A stretch of DNA of 17,281 nucleotides from Succinatimonas sp. CAG:777 (GTDB lineage Bacteria; Pseudomonadota; Gammaproteobacteria; Enterobacterales; Succinivibrionaceae): the NCBI GenBank assembly GCA_000431835.1, contig HF987937.1, forward strand, positions 57,604 through 74,884, written 5' to 3'. Under the pieces are notes generated by a model. It did no database searches and was not told the DNA's origin. It saw only the letters and a list, made by a program, of their open reading frames with translations. Each line of letters begins with the position of its first letter. The first letter of the stretch is position 1. Position numbers and translations under genes: made by a program. Below, piece after piece: positions 1-8,152 of the stretch.

Positions 1-1176
1 CACAAACCTGATATTGTCTTTAATGTCATGGAGAGTATGAGTACTCATATCTTAAGTTTTGATAATAAAGATACACGTGATCTTTTAGGAGCTCTTCGTA
101 AGAATATTAAAGAAGATATGTTCTTTACAAACTTCGTCTCAGAGGGTGATGGTACTTCAGACAGTTTAACCAGACTTTTTGTAGCAGTACCAGACTTAAA
201 TCTGTCTACCTCAGCTTACTCAGGAAAGAGCTATATCTGTAACATCGTAGAGCTGTTTAAAAAGGCTGGATATGAGACCATCTTTGTCACCGCTTCAACT
301 TCATCATGGAGAAATTATGACAATTTCTTAAGAGAGTTAGGTTTTGACAGAGTAATTGAAAGAAGCAATGTTCTAAAAGATTTCCCAAATGCAACAGCAA
401 GTGCTTGGGGTATTGATGATGAATACCTTTTTAAAGAGACCTATAAAGTCTTAAAAGAGAGTCATGATAAACCTCGTTTTATCATGACTCTATCTATTAC
501 CAATCATCCTCCTTACAGATTACCTAAGGATGTTGAGATCCAAAAGATTAAATTAGATGAAAAGACTTTAGGCAGATTTCCATATGACAATACAGAGACT
601 ATCTTTGCAACATTCCGCTATGCAAATGATGAGTTAGGTAAATTCATCAATGCTGTAAAGGAGGATGTGAGCTTAAAAGATAATATCTTTATTGCAGCTA
701 CAGGCGATCACAATATGAGAGGTATTGGCTATTCTGACTACCCAGAGGAGTTAGTCTTTGGCCATGAGGTACCTTTCTATTTATATATGCCAGAAAAATA
801 TATAAGAAACACCGCTGTAAGATATGATCCTAAGCGCTTGGGCTCTCATAAGGACATCATCACAACTCTTGTTTCTCATGCAGTATCCGATTACACTTTC
901 TATTCTTTTGGGTGTGACATGCTGTCAAATGACAAGTGTAACTTCCCTTATGCATACAATCAGTCTGTTTCTGTAGGCTATGGTAAAGATTATGCCTGTG
1001 AACTGCAAACTGATAACTACGGCGTATCTTATAAGATAACTGACAGAAAGCAGCTTTTAGTTTCACCAAAAGCTGATGATGCTAACTGCACTAAGGAAGC
1101 TGCCTTTAAGAAACTTGAAGCTCAGCTTTACTATTTTCAAGCAATGATGCCTGTAAAGCTTGAGAAAACAAAATAA
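1..1176 (+). CDS. LtaS-like sulfatase-fold phosphotransferase (5' truncated by window)
   Basis: The frame is open from base 1, so the start and any N-terminal membrane helices lie outside the window; 391 residues are visible. The fold is the alkaline phosphatase/sulfatase type used by LtaS, OpgB and phosphoethanolamine transferases. Seen: a first metal motif (PDIVFNVMES, Glu11 of the visible part), the GTSDS motif with the probable nucleophile Thr52, an ITNHPPY motif, and the late metal motif GDHN (Asp236-His237). Family knowledge: such enzymes act at the outer face of the inner membrane and move phospho-head groups from phospholipids to glycans or lipids. In a Gram-negative host with gmhA next door, decoration of periplasmic glucan or LPS is more likely than true lipoteichoic acid synthesis. 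That substrate is inference; the superfamily call is firm. It converges on gmhA across a strong hairpin. Confidence 0.85.
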   Translation, partial: HKPDIVFNVMESMSTHILSFDNKDTRDLLGALRKNIKEDMFFTNFVSEGDGTSDSLTRLFVAVPDLNLSTSAYSGKSYICNIVELFKKAGYETIFVTASTSSWRNYDNFLRELGFDRVIERSNVLKDFPNATASAWGIDDEYLFKETYKVLKESHDKPRFIMTLSITNHPPYRLPKDVEIQKIKLDEKTLGRFPYDNTETIFATFRYANDELGKFINAVKEDVSLKDNIFIAATGDHNMRGIGYSDYPEELVFGHEVPFYLYMPEKYIRNTAVRYDPKRLGSHKDIITTLVSHAVSDYTFYSFGCDMLSNDKCNFPYAYNQSVSVGYGKDYACELQTDNYGVSYKITDRKQLLVSPKADDANCTKEAAFKKLEAQLYYFQAMMPVKLEKTK

Positions 1177-1217
1177 GATAAAGTACCTGCTATAGGTAAC
1201 TTAATAAGATATGCTTG

Positions 1218-1247
1218 AATAAAGCCTGACATAAGTCAGGCTTTATT
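1218..1247. terminator. Bidirectional hairpin terminator between the LtaS-like gene and gmhA
   Basis: A perfect 13-bp inverted repeat (AATAAAGCCTGAC and its complement) around a 4-nt ATAA loop lies 41 bases after the stop of the upstream gene and before the gmhA stop on the other strand. The GC core is flanked by T-rich arms on either strand, as expected of an intrinsic terminator shared by convergent genes. Confidence 0.85.
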
Positions 1248-1293
1248 GTAACTAATTGATGAAAAATGCTTTTGAGAAACTAGAACTTTGGAA

Positions 1294-1875
1294 CTATTTT
1301 AAAAGTTCTTCAATACCTCTAATCATGATGTGGATAATCATGGTATGAACTTCCTGAATTCTGTCAGCATAACCAACATGAGGTACGATAATCGGTAAAT
1401 CACAAAGATCTTTTAACTTACCCCCATCCTTACCTAAAAGAACAATACTTGTAAGCTCTTTCTCTTTACATACTTTGCAAGCTTCAATGATGTTCTTTGA
1501 ATTACCTGAGGTAGAAATACCTAAGAAAACATCGCCTTTAAAGCCCATGCCTTCTAAGAAGCGTGAAAAGACATAATCAAAGCCATAGTCATTACCCACG
1601 CAGGTTAAATGACTAGGATCAGCAATGGCAATAGCAGGATATGAAGGACGGTTGTCACGGTAACGACCGGTTAATTCCTCAGCAAAATGCATAGCATCAC
1701 ACATACTGCCACCGTTGCCAGCTGACATGATCTTGCCTCCATTTTTAATTGAGTCAGCCATGATTGAGATAGCCTTCTCAATTACCTCTTTAGTATCCTT
1801 TTGTGCAATAAAATCACTTAAGACCTTCAAAGACTGATTTAAATCGTCTAGGACATTAAAAGATAACTTAGTCAT
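1294..1875 (-). CDS. gmhA: Phosphoheptose isomerase GmhA
   Basis: Converts sedoheptulose 7-phosphate to D-glycero-D-manno-heptose 7-phosphate, the first step of ADP-heptose synthesis for the LPS inner core; cytosolic. It has 193 residues against 192 in E. coli and matches almost end to end. Seen: the SIS-fold GNGGS loop (53-57), the block DAMHFAEELTGRYR (60-73), the phosphate-binding STSGNS (121-126) and GYADRIQEVH (168-177). The zinc/catalytic residues expected from the family are present as His63, Glu67, Gln174 and His182. The ATG at 1875 follows a clear GGAGA ribosome site on the minus strand. It lies 29 bases downstream of dnaQ and is probably co-transcribed with it. The presence of GmhA supports a heptose-containing LPS and so a Gram-negative host. 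Confidence 0.97.
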   Translation of the reverse strand: MTKLSFNVLDDLNQSLKVLSDFIAQKDTKEVIEKAISIMADSIKNGGKIMSAGNGGSMCDAMHFAEELTGRYRDNRPSYPAIAIADPSHLTCVGNDYGFDYVFSRFLEGMGFKGDVFLGISTSGNSKNIIEACKVCKEKELTSIVLLGKDGGKLKDLCDLPIIVPHVGYADRIQEVHTMIIHIMIRGIEELLK

Positions 1876-1904
1876 AATCTTTCTCCTCTACCTCTTTCTA
1901 TTAC

Positions 1905-2834
1905 CTACTTCTTTTTGACTCTTCCCATTACACGATCTTCCCACTCCATGTAGGCTTCATGATCTTTTTGCATATATTCTTTTAATAAAGCTTGTTGTTC
2001 AGGATTTAAAAGCTTTTGGATCATCTCTTCTTTTTGAGCTTTTAATCTAGCTTTATAATCTGATTTTTTCTCTTCTTCACCCTTTTCTAGGAATACCATA
2101 TCATAGTCAGATGACCAGTTAGAACCTGCCATCTTAGGTTTACCCTCCTCGCATTTTAAAGGGCGCCCCTGAGATAGAGAAATCATTTTATCAATATGAA
2201 CTGCAAGTCTGTCTGCTTCTACCCGCATTAAAGGCAGTTTAGCACCTTCAGGTCTCTTCCATTTGGCACTACCGTGAGCACTTACCTCAGAGAACTCAAG
2301 ATCACGTTGACCACCAGTCATAGCCAAATAAACTTCAGCTAAGATCTGAGCATCTAATAGCGCACCATGGACAGTACGGGCAGACTTGTCTACATCATAA
2401 AGATTACATAAGTTATCAAGATTAACCTGATGTCCTGGGCACAGTTGCATGGCTAAAGACACAGTATCGACAACAGTTGCCATATCTGTAGTAGTTTCAC
2501 TAAGTCCTAGCAACTGCCATTCTTTATCCATAAAGCCTACGTCGAACTTTGCGTTATGGATTAAAAGCTCAGAGCCTCTAATAAAATCAATTAACTGATT
2601 GGCAACCTCTGCAAATTTTGGTTTATCTGCTAAGAATTCATTAGAAATACCGTGTACCTGAAAAGCCTCTTCATCTACTGGTCTTTCAGGATTAACATAT
2701 AACTGCAGTGTTCTTCCAGTTAACTTTCTATCGATAATTTCAACACAACCTACTTCGATAATTCTGTGCTCACCAGGAGTACCATCATCTGATTTACCTG
2801 TGGTTTCTGTATCTAAAGCTACTTGTCTTTTCAA
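1905..2834 (-). CDS. dnaQ: DNA polymerase III epsilon subunit (3'-5' proofreading exonuclease)
   Basis: Proofreading exonuclease of the replicative polymerase core, bound between alpha and the beta clamp. DEDDh motifs are complete: Asp8 and Glu10 in LDTETTG, Asp98 in HNAKFDVGF, and His156 and Asp161 in HGALLDAQ. Residues 176-181 (QRDLEF) sit where E. coli epsilon has its clamp-binding QTSMAF and fit the clamp consensus better. The protein has 309 residues against 243 in E. coli; the extra length is a charged, Lys/Glu-rich C-terminal region (about 190-309) I do not recognise. The start is TTG at 2834: an AAGGAG site lies just upstream on the minus strand, an in-frame TAA lies five codons upstream, and the protein begins as the family does. 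It is divergent from rnhA, as in E. coli, and followed by gmhA. Confidence 0.96.
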   Translation of the reverse strand: MKRQVALDTETTGKSDDGTPGEHRIIEVGCVEIIDRKLTGRTLQLYVNPERPVDEEAFQVHGISNEFLADKPKFAEVANQLIDFIRGSELLIHNAKFDVGFMDKEWQLLGLSETTTDMATVVDTVSLAMQLCPGHQVNLDNLCNLYDVDKSARTVHGALLDAQILAEVYLAMTGGQRDLEFSEVSAHGSAKWKRPEGAKLPLMRVEADRLAVHIDKMISLSQGRPLKCEEGKPKMAGSNWSSDYDMVFLEKGEEEKKSDYKARLKAQKEEMIQKLLNPEQQALLKEYMQKDHEAYMEWEDRVMGRVKKK

Positions 2835-2968
2835 GTTAAATTCTCCTTAACATAGGTGTAATTTTAGCTTAAATTAGCTTAAGTTGCGACATTACAAATC
2901 TTATAGAAGCTAAGTCTTTGCTAAGTTTTTAAGTGTACTGTTTTGAATAGCTGTGTAACAGAATCATT

Positions 2969-3020
2969 AAAAGCTCTCACTTTAGATCTCATTAAAAGAG
3001 ATCTTAAAGAGTGTGCTTTT
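2969..3020. other. Long imperfect inverted repeat between dnaQ and rnhA
   Basis: The outer arms AAAAGC/GCTTTT and inner arms CTTTA/TAAAG and GATCTC/GAGATC pair around a 7-nt loop, with a few mismatches. It could be a terminator or attenuator of a short transcript, or a protein-binding site. No long T-run follows on either strand, so an intrinsic terminator is not proven. Confidence 0.35.
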
Positions 3021-3225
3021 GAAGCTTAAACATGCAGTCTTAAAAAAAGTGAATTTTTAACTTTATGTATTAACTAAAGATTAATTCTGCGTTAAGTAAG
3101 ATTAAGTAGAATTAATAGCAAATTTCACTTTTGCCTATTAATTATTAGATTAATTAGTATTTGTAAAAGGCTGTTTTTGCAATTTTCTTATTGATTTATA
3201 AGACAAATTATTTTACTAAAATATC

Positions 3226-3234
3226 TGTTATAAT
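3226..3234 (+). promoter_or_regulatory. Extended -10 promoter element for rnhA
   Basis: TGTTATAAT is a perfect sigma-70 -10 hexamer (3229-3234) preceded by the TGn extension. No good -35 box is seen at 17 bases, which is usual for extended -10 promoters. It lies about 70 bases upstream of the rnhA start. Confidence 0.6.
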
Positions 3235-3304
3235 GTCAGTGGTGTTTCTTTACACTGCTATTATGTTTTTTAAGGAAGGTTAGCTTCTTCCATCGAAATT
3301 TTTA

Positions 3305-3772
3305 ATGACTATGAAAGAAGTTCTAATCTATACCGATGGTTCCTGTTTAGGTAATCCCGGACCTGGTGGTTATGGAGTTATCTTAAGCTATAAGGGACAT
3401 ATAAGAGAACTTGCCCAAGGTTTCATCCGTACGACTAACAATCGTATGGAACTCATGGCAGTAATTGTAGGGCTTTCATCTCTTAAAGAGCCATGTAATG
3501 TCACTATTACTACTGACAGTCAGTATGTAAAAAATGGCATGACTTCATGGCTTGAAGGTTGGAAACGCCGTAACTGGGTTTCTAGCACAAAGGCGCCTGT
3601 GAAAAACAAGGATCTCTGGCAAAGACTCGATAAAGAATGTTCCAGACATAAAATCACTTTTAAATGGGTGAAAGGACATGCAGGACATGCTGAAAACGAG
3701 CGTTGCGATGAACTTGCAAAAACGGCCGCTTTAGGAGATAACAAAATCCTCGATGAAGGTTTTTGCTCCTAA
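3305..3772 (+). CDS. rnhA: Ribonuclease HI
   Basis: Degrades the RNA strand of RNA-DNA hybrids (R-loops, primer remnants) in the cytosol. It has 155 residues, the same as E. coli RNase HI, with strong identity throughout. The catalytic carboxylates are present: Asp11 in YTDGSCLGNPGPGG, Glu49 in NNRMEL, Asp71 in TTDSQYV and Asp135 in NERCDELA. The catalytic-loop histidine is His125 in WVKGHAGH. The Trp/Lys-rich substrate-binding 'handle' region (about 82-100) is kept. The start could be ATG 3305 or ATG 3311; neither has a good ribosome site, and the best match (AAGGAAGG near 3272) is too far upstream and partly within a small GAAG/CTTC hairpin. It is divergent from dnaQ, as in enterobacteria, and 21 bases ahead of the transglycosylase gene, so probably co-transcribed. 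Confidence 0.97.
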   Translation: MTMKEVLIYTDGSCLGNPGPGGYGVILSYKGHIRELAQGFIRTTNNRMELMAVIVGLSSLKEPCNVTITTDSQYVKNGMTSWLEGWKRRNWVSSTKAPVKNKDLWQRLDKECSRHKITFKWVKGHAGHAENERCDELAKTAALGDNKILDEGFCS

Positions 3773-3793
3773 TTATCGTAAGTAACAATATGG

Positions 3794-4837
3794 ATGAAAA
3801 TGGCTTTAGCCTCAGTAGTCAAGAAGTTAGGTAGGATGATTAGAAAAACTTTATATCTTTGCGTTGGTGTAGTTGCTGCTGCACTAATGTCAATCAATGC
3901 GTGCTCATCGAATGTCCAGGCTAATACTAATGAATCTGAATTAGAGCGTATCGCTCACGAAAGAGAGCTTGAAGCTCAAAGAGAGCAGAAATCTGTTTGG
4001 GAAACAGATTTAGCTGATGAGTCTAGATTTACTTTAAATCTAAAGCTTAATAATCAAGAAAAGGCCTTAGCACGCAAATTTGCACGCACTATTACACATA
4101 ATCTTCAAAGAAATGATGTATATGTGCATTATCTTTTAACTAAATTCAAAGAACATGATGTTCCACTAGAGTTAGCTGCAATTCCTTTATTGGAGAGTGG
4201 CTTGAATGCAAAGGTACATCATGGTGGCGCACATGGTGCTTGGCAGTATGTTCGTTCTACAGGTAAATCATTAGGATTACACAAAACACAAAACTACGAC
4301 GGTATTTATGATTTCTTTGCCTCAACTGAGGCTGGCATCAAGTATCTGCAAAGATTGTATCGTGATTTAGGCGACTGGGAATTAGTAGCTGTAGCTTACA
4401 ATCAGGGCGAATATGGCGTAAAGAAGGCTTTACAGAGAGCCGCAAAAGCAGGAGTAAAAAATCCTAATGCTGAGAACATCCGTCTGTCTCGTTCAACTAA
4501 AGCATACCTAATGAGATTTAAAGCTTATTCAGATGTTTTAAAGAACCCCGAGTTCTACGGTGTAAGATTACCTAAGATTAAGAACCGTCCTGCTTTTAGA
4601 AGAGTTGATATTGCTGGTAGATTAAACAGCTTAAATGAGGCGGCAAGACTGTCTGGAGCTAGAATTGAGGTGATTAGAAAACTAAATTCTGGTTACACAG
4701 GAGATAGGATTGACTCTCACCATGGCTTGTATATGCCTGTTGAGCATGCTGAAGTCTTAGAAAAGGCAATATCAGATAAGGATTCTGTAGCATCAAATAC
4801 ACAAGTTACAGATACACCTTTAGTTGTGATCAAGTAG
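3794..4837 (+). CDS. mltD: Membrane-bound lytic murein transglycosylase, MltD-like lipoprotein without LysM
   Basis: Cleaves the MurNAc-GlcNAc bond of peptidoglycan with formation of 1,6-anhydro-MurNAc, at the periplasmic face of the outer membrane. The N-terminus has basic residues, a hydrophobic stretch (about 19-34) and a lipobox INAC, giving a lipidated Cys37. Residues about 45-70 are Glu/Arg-rich and helical. The SLT domain spans about 122-215: catalytic Glu134 in LLESGLN, then GAWQYVRSTG and VAYNQGE. Residues 268-317 match the linker that precedes the LysM repeats in E. coli MltD, but the protein stops at 347 residues (452 in E. coli) and carries no recognisable LysM repeat. The start could be 3794 or 3800; GGA at 3792-3794 suits the second. 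In E. coli mltD also lies near rnhA/dnaQ, which supports the assignment. Confidence 0.88.
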   Translation: MKMALASVVKKLGRMIRKTLYLCVGVVAAALMSINACSSNVQANTNESELERIAHERELEAQREQKSVWETDLADESRFTLNLKLNNQEKALARKFARTITHNLQRNDVYVHYLLTKFKEHDVPLELAAIPLLESGLNAKVHHGGAHGAWQYVRSTGKSLGLHKTQNYDGIYDFFASTEAGIKYLQRLYRDLGDWELVAVAYNQGEYGVKKALQRAAKAGVKNPNAENIRLSRSTKAYLMRFKAYSDVLKNPEFYGVRLPKIKNRPAFRRVDIAGRLNSLNEAARLSGARIEVIRKLNSGYTGDRIDSHHGLYMPVEHAEVLEKAISDKDSVASNTQVTDTPLVVIK

Positions 4838-4901
4838 TAAGTCTTAATCTTACAATAGCTATACAATATCTTTGTATTGTCTAACATAATACACCTCCTA
4901 T

Positions 4902-4929
4902 GGACTGCAGAGCCTTGCTCTGCAGCTCC
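4902..4929. repeat. GC-rich hairpin between convergent mltD and ligA
   Basis: A perfect 9-bp inverted repeat (CTGCAGAGC, loop CTT, GCTCTGCAG; 4905-4925), extended by GGA/TCC with one bulged base. It is unusually GC-rich for this window. No T-run follows on either strand, so it is a stable RNA hairpin, perhaps an end-protecting or Rho-linked structure, rather than a standard intrinsic terminator. Confidence 0.55.
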
Positions 4930-4972
4930 AAAAATCAGCACTAATTAATTCTTTTTAGTACCAATCTTTGAT

Positions 4973-7102
4973 TTAAGAAAGGCCGTTTTCTTTTAGAAGC
5001 TGTAAAAACTCTTCTTCGTAGATCACTCGTACATTAAGCTCTGTAGCTTTAGTAAGCTTAGAGCCAGGATCACTACCACAGACTACAGCAAAGGTCTTTT
5101 TAGAAACAGAGCCTGAGACTTTTGCACCTAATGATAAAAGCTTAGCTTTAGCCTCATTTCTGTCCATAGAATCTAAAGTACCGGTGATCACAAAGGTCTT
5201 ACCTAAGAAAGGCTGATTGTCTACATTTAGCTCACTTTGTTGAGGGAGTGTAGTTAACTCAATGCCAGCTGAGAATAAGAAGCCATCATCTCTTTTAACT
5301 AATCTATCAATAATCTCAAGATTATGCTTTTCAGCAAAGAAATCAGCAATATGACGAGCCACCACAGGACCTACATCAGGTAGATTTAATAGTTTTGAAT
5401 AGGAGGCTTTTATTAAATCGTCGATAGTCTTAAAGTTAGAAGCTAGAGTTCTTGCTGTTGAGGAGCCGACCTCACGGATACCCAGAGCATAGATAAAACG
5501 ATTTAATGGGGTTACACGTGATTTATCAATAGCAGTTATCAGCTTTTTAGCTACCACGTGACCTAAAAATCTTACCTTTCTGTCCTCTGAACCATTATCA
5601 AGAATAGTAGTTGCTAAATCATTCTCGGATAAAGTATAAAGATCAGCAACTGAGGAGATCTTTTTAGTAGCAACCAACTGCTCGATGATTCTGTCACCAA
5701 AGCCTTCAATATCCATCGCATCACGAGAGACAAAATGGATGATTGACTGACGCAATTGAGCAGAGCATACAAGTCCACCGGTGCAACGGGCAACCGCTTC
5801 ACCTTCTACTTTCTCAATTAAGCTTCCGCACTCAGGGCAGTATTTAGGAAAAATAATATCTTTCTCAGTGCCATCACGCTTTTCTTTGACGACACCTGAT
5901 ACTTGAGGGATCACATCACCAGCTCGACGAACAATCACCATATCGCCAATTTTTAAGCCTAAGCGCTCAATTTCATCAGCATTGTGTAAGGTTGCACTAG
6001 ATACAGTAGCTCCGCCTACATAAACAGGATTTAATTTAGCAACGGGAGTAATCGCTCCAGTTCTTCCTACCTGAAACTCTACATCTAAAAGTTTAGTCAT
6101 CATCTCTTCAGGTGGGAATTTATAGGCTATAGCCCAACGGGGATTTTTGGCTGTAAAGCCCATCTCTTCTTGGGTATCTAAAGAATTTATCTTTAAAACA
6201 ACACCATCAATGTCGTAGTTTAGTGTTTCACGCCTTGAAAGGATATCCTCATAAAAAGTCTTTAAGCCATTAAGACCTTTTACACATTTGATATTAGAAT
6301 TTACAGGTAAACCTAATTCTTTTAAAGCTAAAAGACGATGGTACTGATCACGAGGTAAATCATAACCTTCACATTCACCTACATAGTAGGCAAAGAAAGC
6401 TAAAGGACGTTTAGCAGTAACTTTTGGATCTAACTGTCTTAGAGAGCCTGCTGCTGCATTTCTAGGATTGGCAAAGACTTTACCTCCAGTTGCTCTAGCT
6501 CTTTCATTCCACTGATTAAAGCCTGAGCGGGTCATAATCACCTCGCCTCTTACATCAATGTAATCAGGAACCTTATCTCCTGTTAGCTTTAAAGGAATTG
6601 CTTTAATGGTCATGACATTGGAGGTGACATTCTCTCCTATCTTGCCATCACCACGGGTTGCAGCTTGAACTAACTTACCTTTTTTATAAATTAAAGATAC
6701 AGCAAGACCATCTAATTTAGGCTCAGCACAATACTCAACGACACTCTGACCTGAAGATGAACTCATTCTTGCATCAAAATCTATAAGTTCAGCATTATTA
6801 AAGATATCTCCCATAGACATCAATGGGACACGGTGAGTTACCTGCTCAAACTCTGATAAGGTAGCACCACCTACTCTTTTTGTAGGTGAATCATCAGCTA
6901 TGATATTAGGATTACTTTGCTCTATTAACTCTAATTGACGGTAGAGTCTGTCATATTCAGCATCAGGAACTACAGGATTGTCATCAACATAGTAAGCTTT
7001 AGAATAAGAATTTAGAGTATCTACAAGTTTACGGTATTCCTTTTCTAGTTCATCAGGATTTAAAGCCTCTACATTTTTAGAAGTAACAGCTGTACCAGTC
7101 AT
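4973..7102 (-). CDS. ligA: NAD+-dependent DNA ligase LigA
   Basis: Seals nicks in DNA during replication and repair using NAD+. Domains in order: Ia (about 20-90, with YYVDDNPVVPDAEYDRL for NAD binding); the adenylation domain with catalytic Lys129 in the KLDG motif and ATRGDG (148-153); the OB fold (about 335-415); a four-Cys zinc finger (Cys422, Cys425, Cys440, Cys446); HhH repeats (about 455-610); and a C-terminal BRCT domain (about 632-709, starting at FLGKTFVITGTL). It has 709 residues against 671 in E. coli; most of the excess is an N-terminal extension. The start ATG at 7102 has a GAGGAG ribosome site formed by the last two Glu codons of zipA, and the genes are 5 bases apart, so translation is coupled. 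zipA-ligA pairing is conserved in enterobacteria. Confidence 0.98.
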   Translation of the reverse strand: MTGTAVTSKNVEALNPDELEKEYRKLVDTLNSYSKAYYVDDNPVVPDAEYDRLYRQLELIEQSNPNIIADDSPTKRVGGATLSEFEQVTHRVPLMSMGDIFNNAELIDFDARMSSSSGQSVVEYCAEPKLDGLAVSLIYKKGKLVQAATRGDGKIGENVTSNVMTIKAIPLKLTGDKVPDYIDVRGEVIMTRSGFNQWNERARATGGKVFANPRNAAAGSLRQLDPKVTAKRPLAFFAYYVGECEGYDLPRDQYHRLLALKELGLPVNSNIKCVKGLNGLKTFYEDILSRRETLNYDIDGVVLKINSLDTQEEMGFTAKNPRWAIAYKFPPEEMMTKLLDVEFQVGRTGAITPVAKLNPVYVGGATVSSATLHNADEIERLGLKIGDMVIVRRAGDVIPQVSGVVKEKRDGTEKDIIFPKYCPECGSLIEKVEGEAVARCTGGLVCSAQLRQSIIHFVSRDAMDIEGFGDRIIEQLVATKKISSVADLYTLSENDLATTILDNGSEDRKVRFLGHVVAKKLITAIDKSRVTPLNRFIYALGIREVGSSTARTLASNFKTIDDLIKASYSKLLNLPDVGPVVARHIADFFAEKHNLEIIDRLVKRDDGFLFSAGIELTTLPQQSELNVDNQPFLGKTFVITGTLDSMDRNEAKAKLLSLGAKVSGSVSKKTFAVVCGSDPGSKLTKATELNVRVIYEEEFLQLLKENGLS

Positions 7103-7107
7103 GACGA

Positions 7108-7854
7108 TTACTCCTCAGCATCAGATTTGTCATATTTCTTTAAGAGAAGTTCAGTCTGTTCTAAAGACTCATCGGTCATTTCTTTGTTATTGTTGTCTTT
7201 AATGACACCACCTAAATGCTCTACTAGGCACTTTGCTGCAATATGCATTGCTCTATAGTATAAGAATGCTTTACCTTTTGGAGGTAACTGCATATATAAA
7301 GCTAAAGATGTGGTTGAAAAGGATTCCATATTATCAGGGAATGCATATGGAGCTTCTAGTGAGCAGAGTCTGAACACAATTCTGTCTTTTAATTGTGGAT
7401 TCTCATATACACAGTAAATGTCTTTTTCGCCTTTTAAAATACCATAGTTATTAAACAGCTCTTCAAGATCAAGTCCTCTGTAAGGACGACCTTCTGATGC
7501 AAAAAGATTTAACTCATAGGTATTTTCAGGAGTTCTAGGATCTTTTTCCTGCAGAGAAAAATCAGTAGACAAAGAGACTACAGGTTCAACTTTATTATTG
7601 CTATTCTGACTTGAGTAATTCTCATGCTTTACATTTAAAGCATTAAAATCATTTTCAGCACCAATCTCTTTTGGTTTAACAATACGAACCTTGCCTACAG
7701 CATTTGATAGAGCAATTTCCTGATCTTCTTTTGAGCCTTTAACTAATTTACGGTTAATGCTTCTGCCAGAAAACCATAAACCATGAACAACAAAGGCTAA
7801 AATGGCAATGGCACCAACAATTAAAATTAAAGAACTTGAATCGTTAAGTGACAT
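7108..7854 (-). CDS. zipA: Cell division protein ZipA
   Basis: Essential division protein of gammaproteobacteria that anchors FtsZ to the inner membrane. It has an N-out/C-in layout: a short N-terminus, a single membrane helix (about 8-28, LILIVGAIAILAFVVHGLWF, like the E. coli helix), a basic stretch, a flexible linker and the FtsZ-binding C-terminal domain (about 108-245). The last contains the family features SFSTTSLALYMQLP, AMHIAAKCLVEHLGGVI and EMTDESL. It has 248 residues against 328 in E. coli; the linker (about 40-107) is short and lacks the Pro/Gln-rich repeats. AGGAG precedes the ATG at 7854. It is first in the zipA-ligA operon and divergent from cysZ, the same arrangement as in E. 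coli. Confidence 0.93.
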   Translation of the reverse strand: MSLNDSSSLILIVGAIAILAFVVHGLWFSGRSINRKLVKGSKEDQEIALSNAVGKVRIVKPKEIGAENDFNALNVKHENYSSQNSNNKVEPVVSLSTDFSLQEKDPRTPENTYELNLFASEGRPYRGLDLEELFNNYGILKGEKDIYCVYENPQLKDRIVFRLCSLEAPYAFPDNMESFSTTSLALYMQLPPKGKAFLYYRAMHIAAKCLVEHLGGVIKDNNNKEMTDESLEQTELLLKKYDKSDAEE

Positions 7855-8152
7855 TTTTTGCTCCTGTTAACTTATCTTACTTTTAACTTCAAAGAAGGTT
7901 GAATTTAGTCTTCACAAAATCATCTTATTTTAAACTAAATGTATTATTTTTTCTTTGTTTTATAGCACGATTAAGTCTTTTATAAGAGCTAAATTTTGTA
8001 AGGAGCAAAGTAAACTTCAAAATGAAGCTTTTAACATGTGCCCAAAATGGCTTTTAGAACTATTTGTGCAAATTGTGCTTTTTTGCATTGAACTCTAAGC
8101 AAAGAGCTCAGTCAAAATGGTATCATTGCCAAAAGAGCATAGGATTATAGTT

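Larger units (their letters stand above)
2835..3304. promoter_or_regulatory. Divergent dnaQ/rnhA control region, AT-rich
   Basis: 470 bases without a convincing gene. Near dnaQ there is a direct repeat of TAGCTTAA (2865-2884). At 2969-3020 is a long imperfect hairpin (AAAAGC...GATCTC, loop ATTAAAA, GAGATC...GCTTTT). At 3070-3115 TTAA recurs every 10-11 bases (3070, 3081, 3092, 3102, 3112), and again at 3138 and 3150. A promoter for rnhA lies at 3226-3234. Promoters for both genes must lie here, because both dnaQ and rnhA begin at its edges. Confidence 0.6.

Noticed and set aside
4902..4929. Intrinsic terminator shared by mltD and ligA
   Set aside because: The stem is strong but no T-run follows on either strand.
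8022..8057. Short leader peptide (MKLLTCAQNGF) upstream of cysZ with an AAGGAG at 8000-8005
   Set aside because: The spacing of 16 bases is too long and nothing like an attenuator follows.
8117..8152. Longer cysZ start at ATG 8117
   Set aside because: The added 12 residues have no family match; ATG 8153 has a better ribosome site and gives the usual length.
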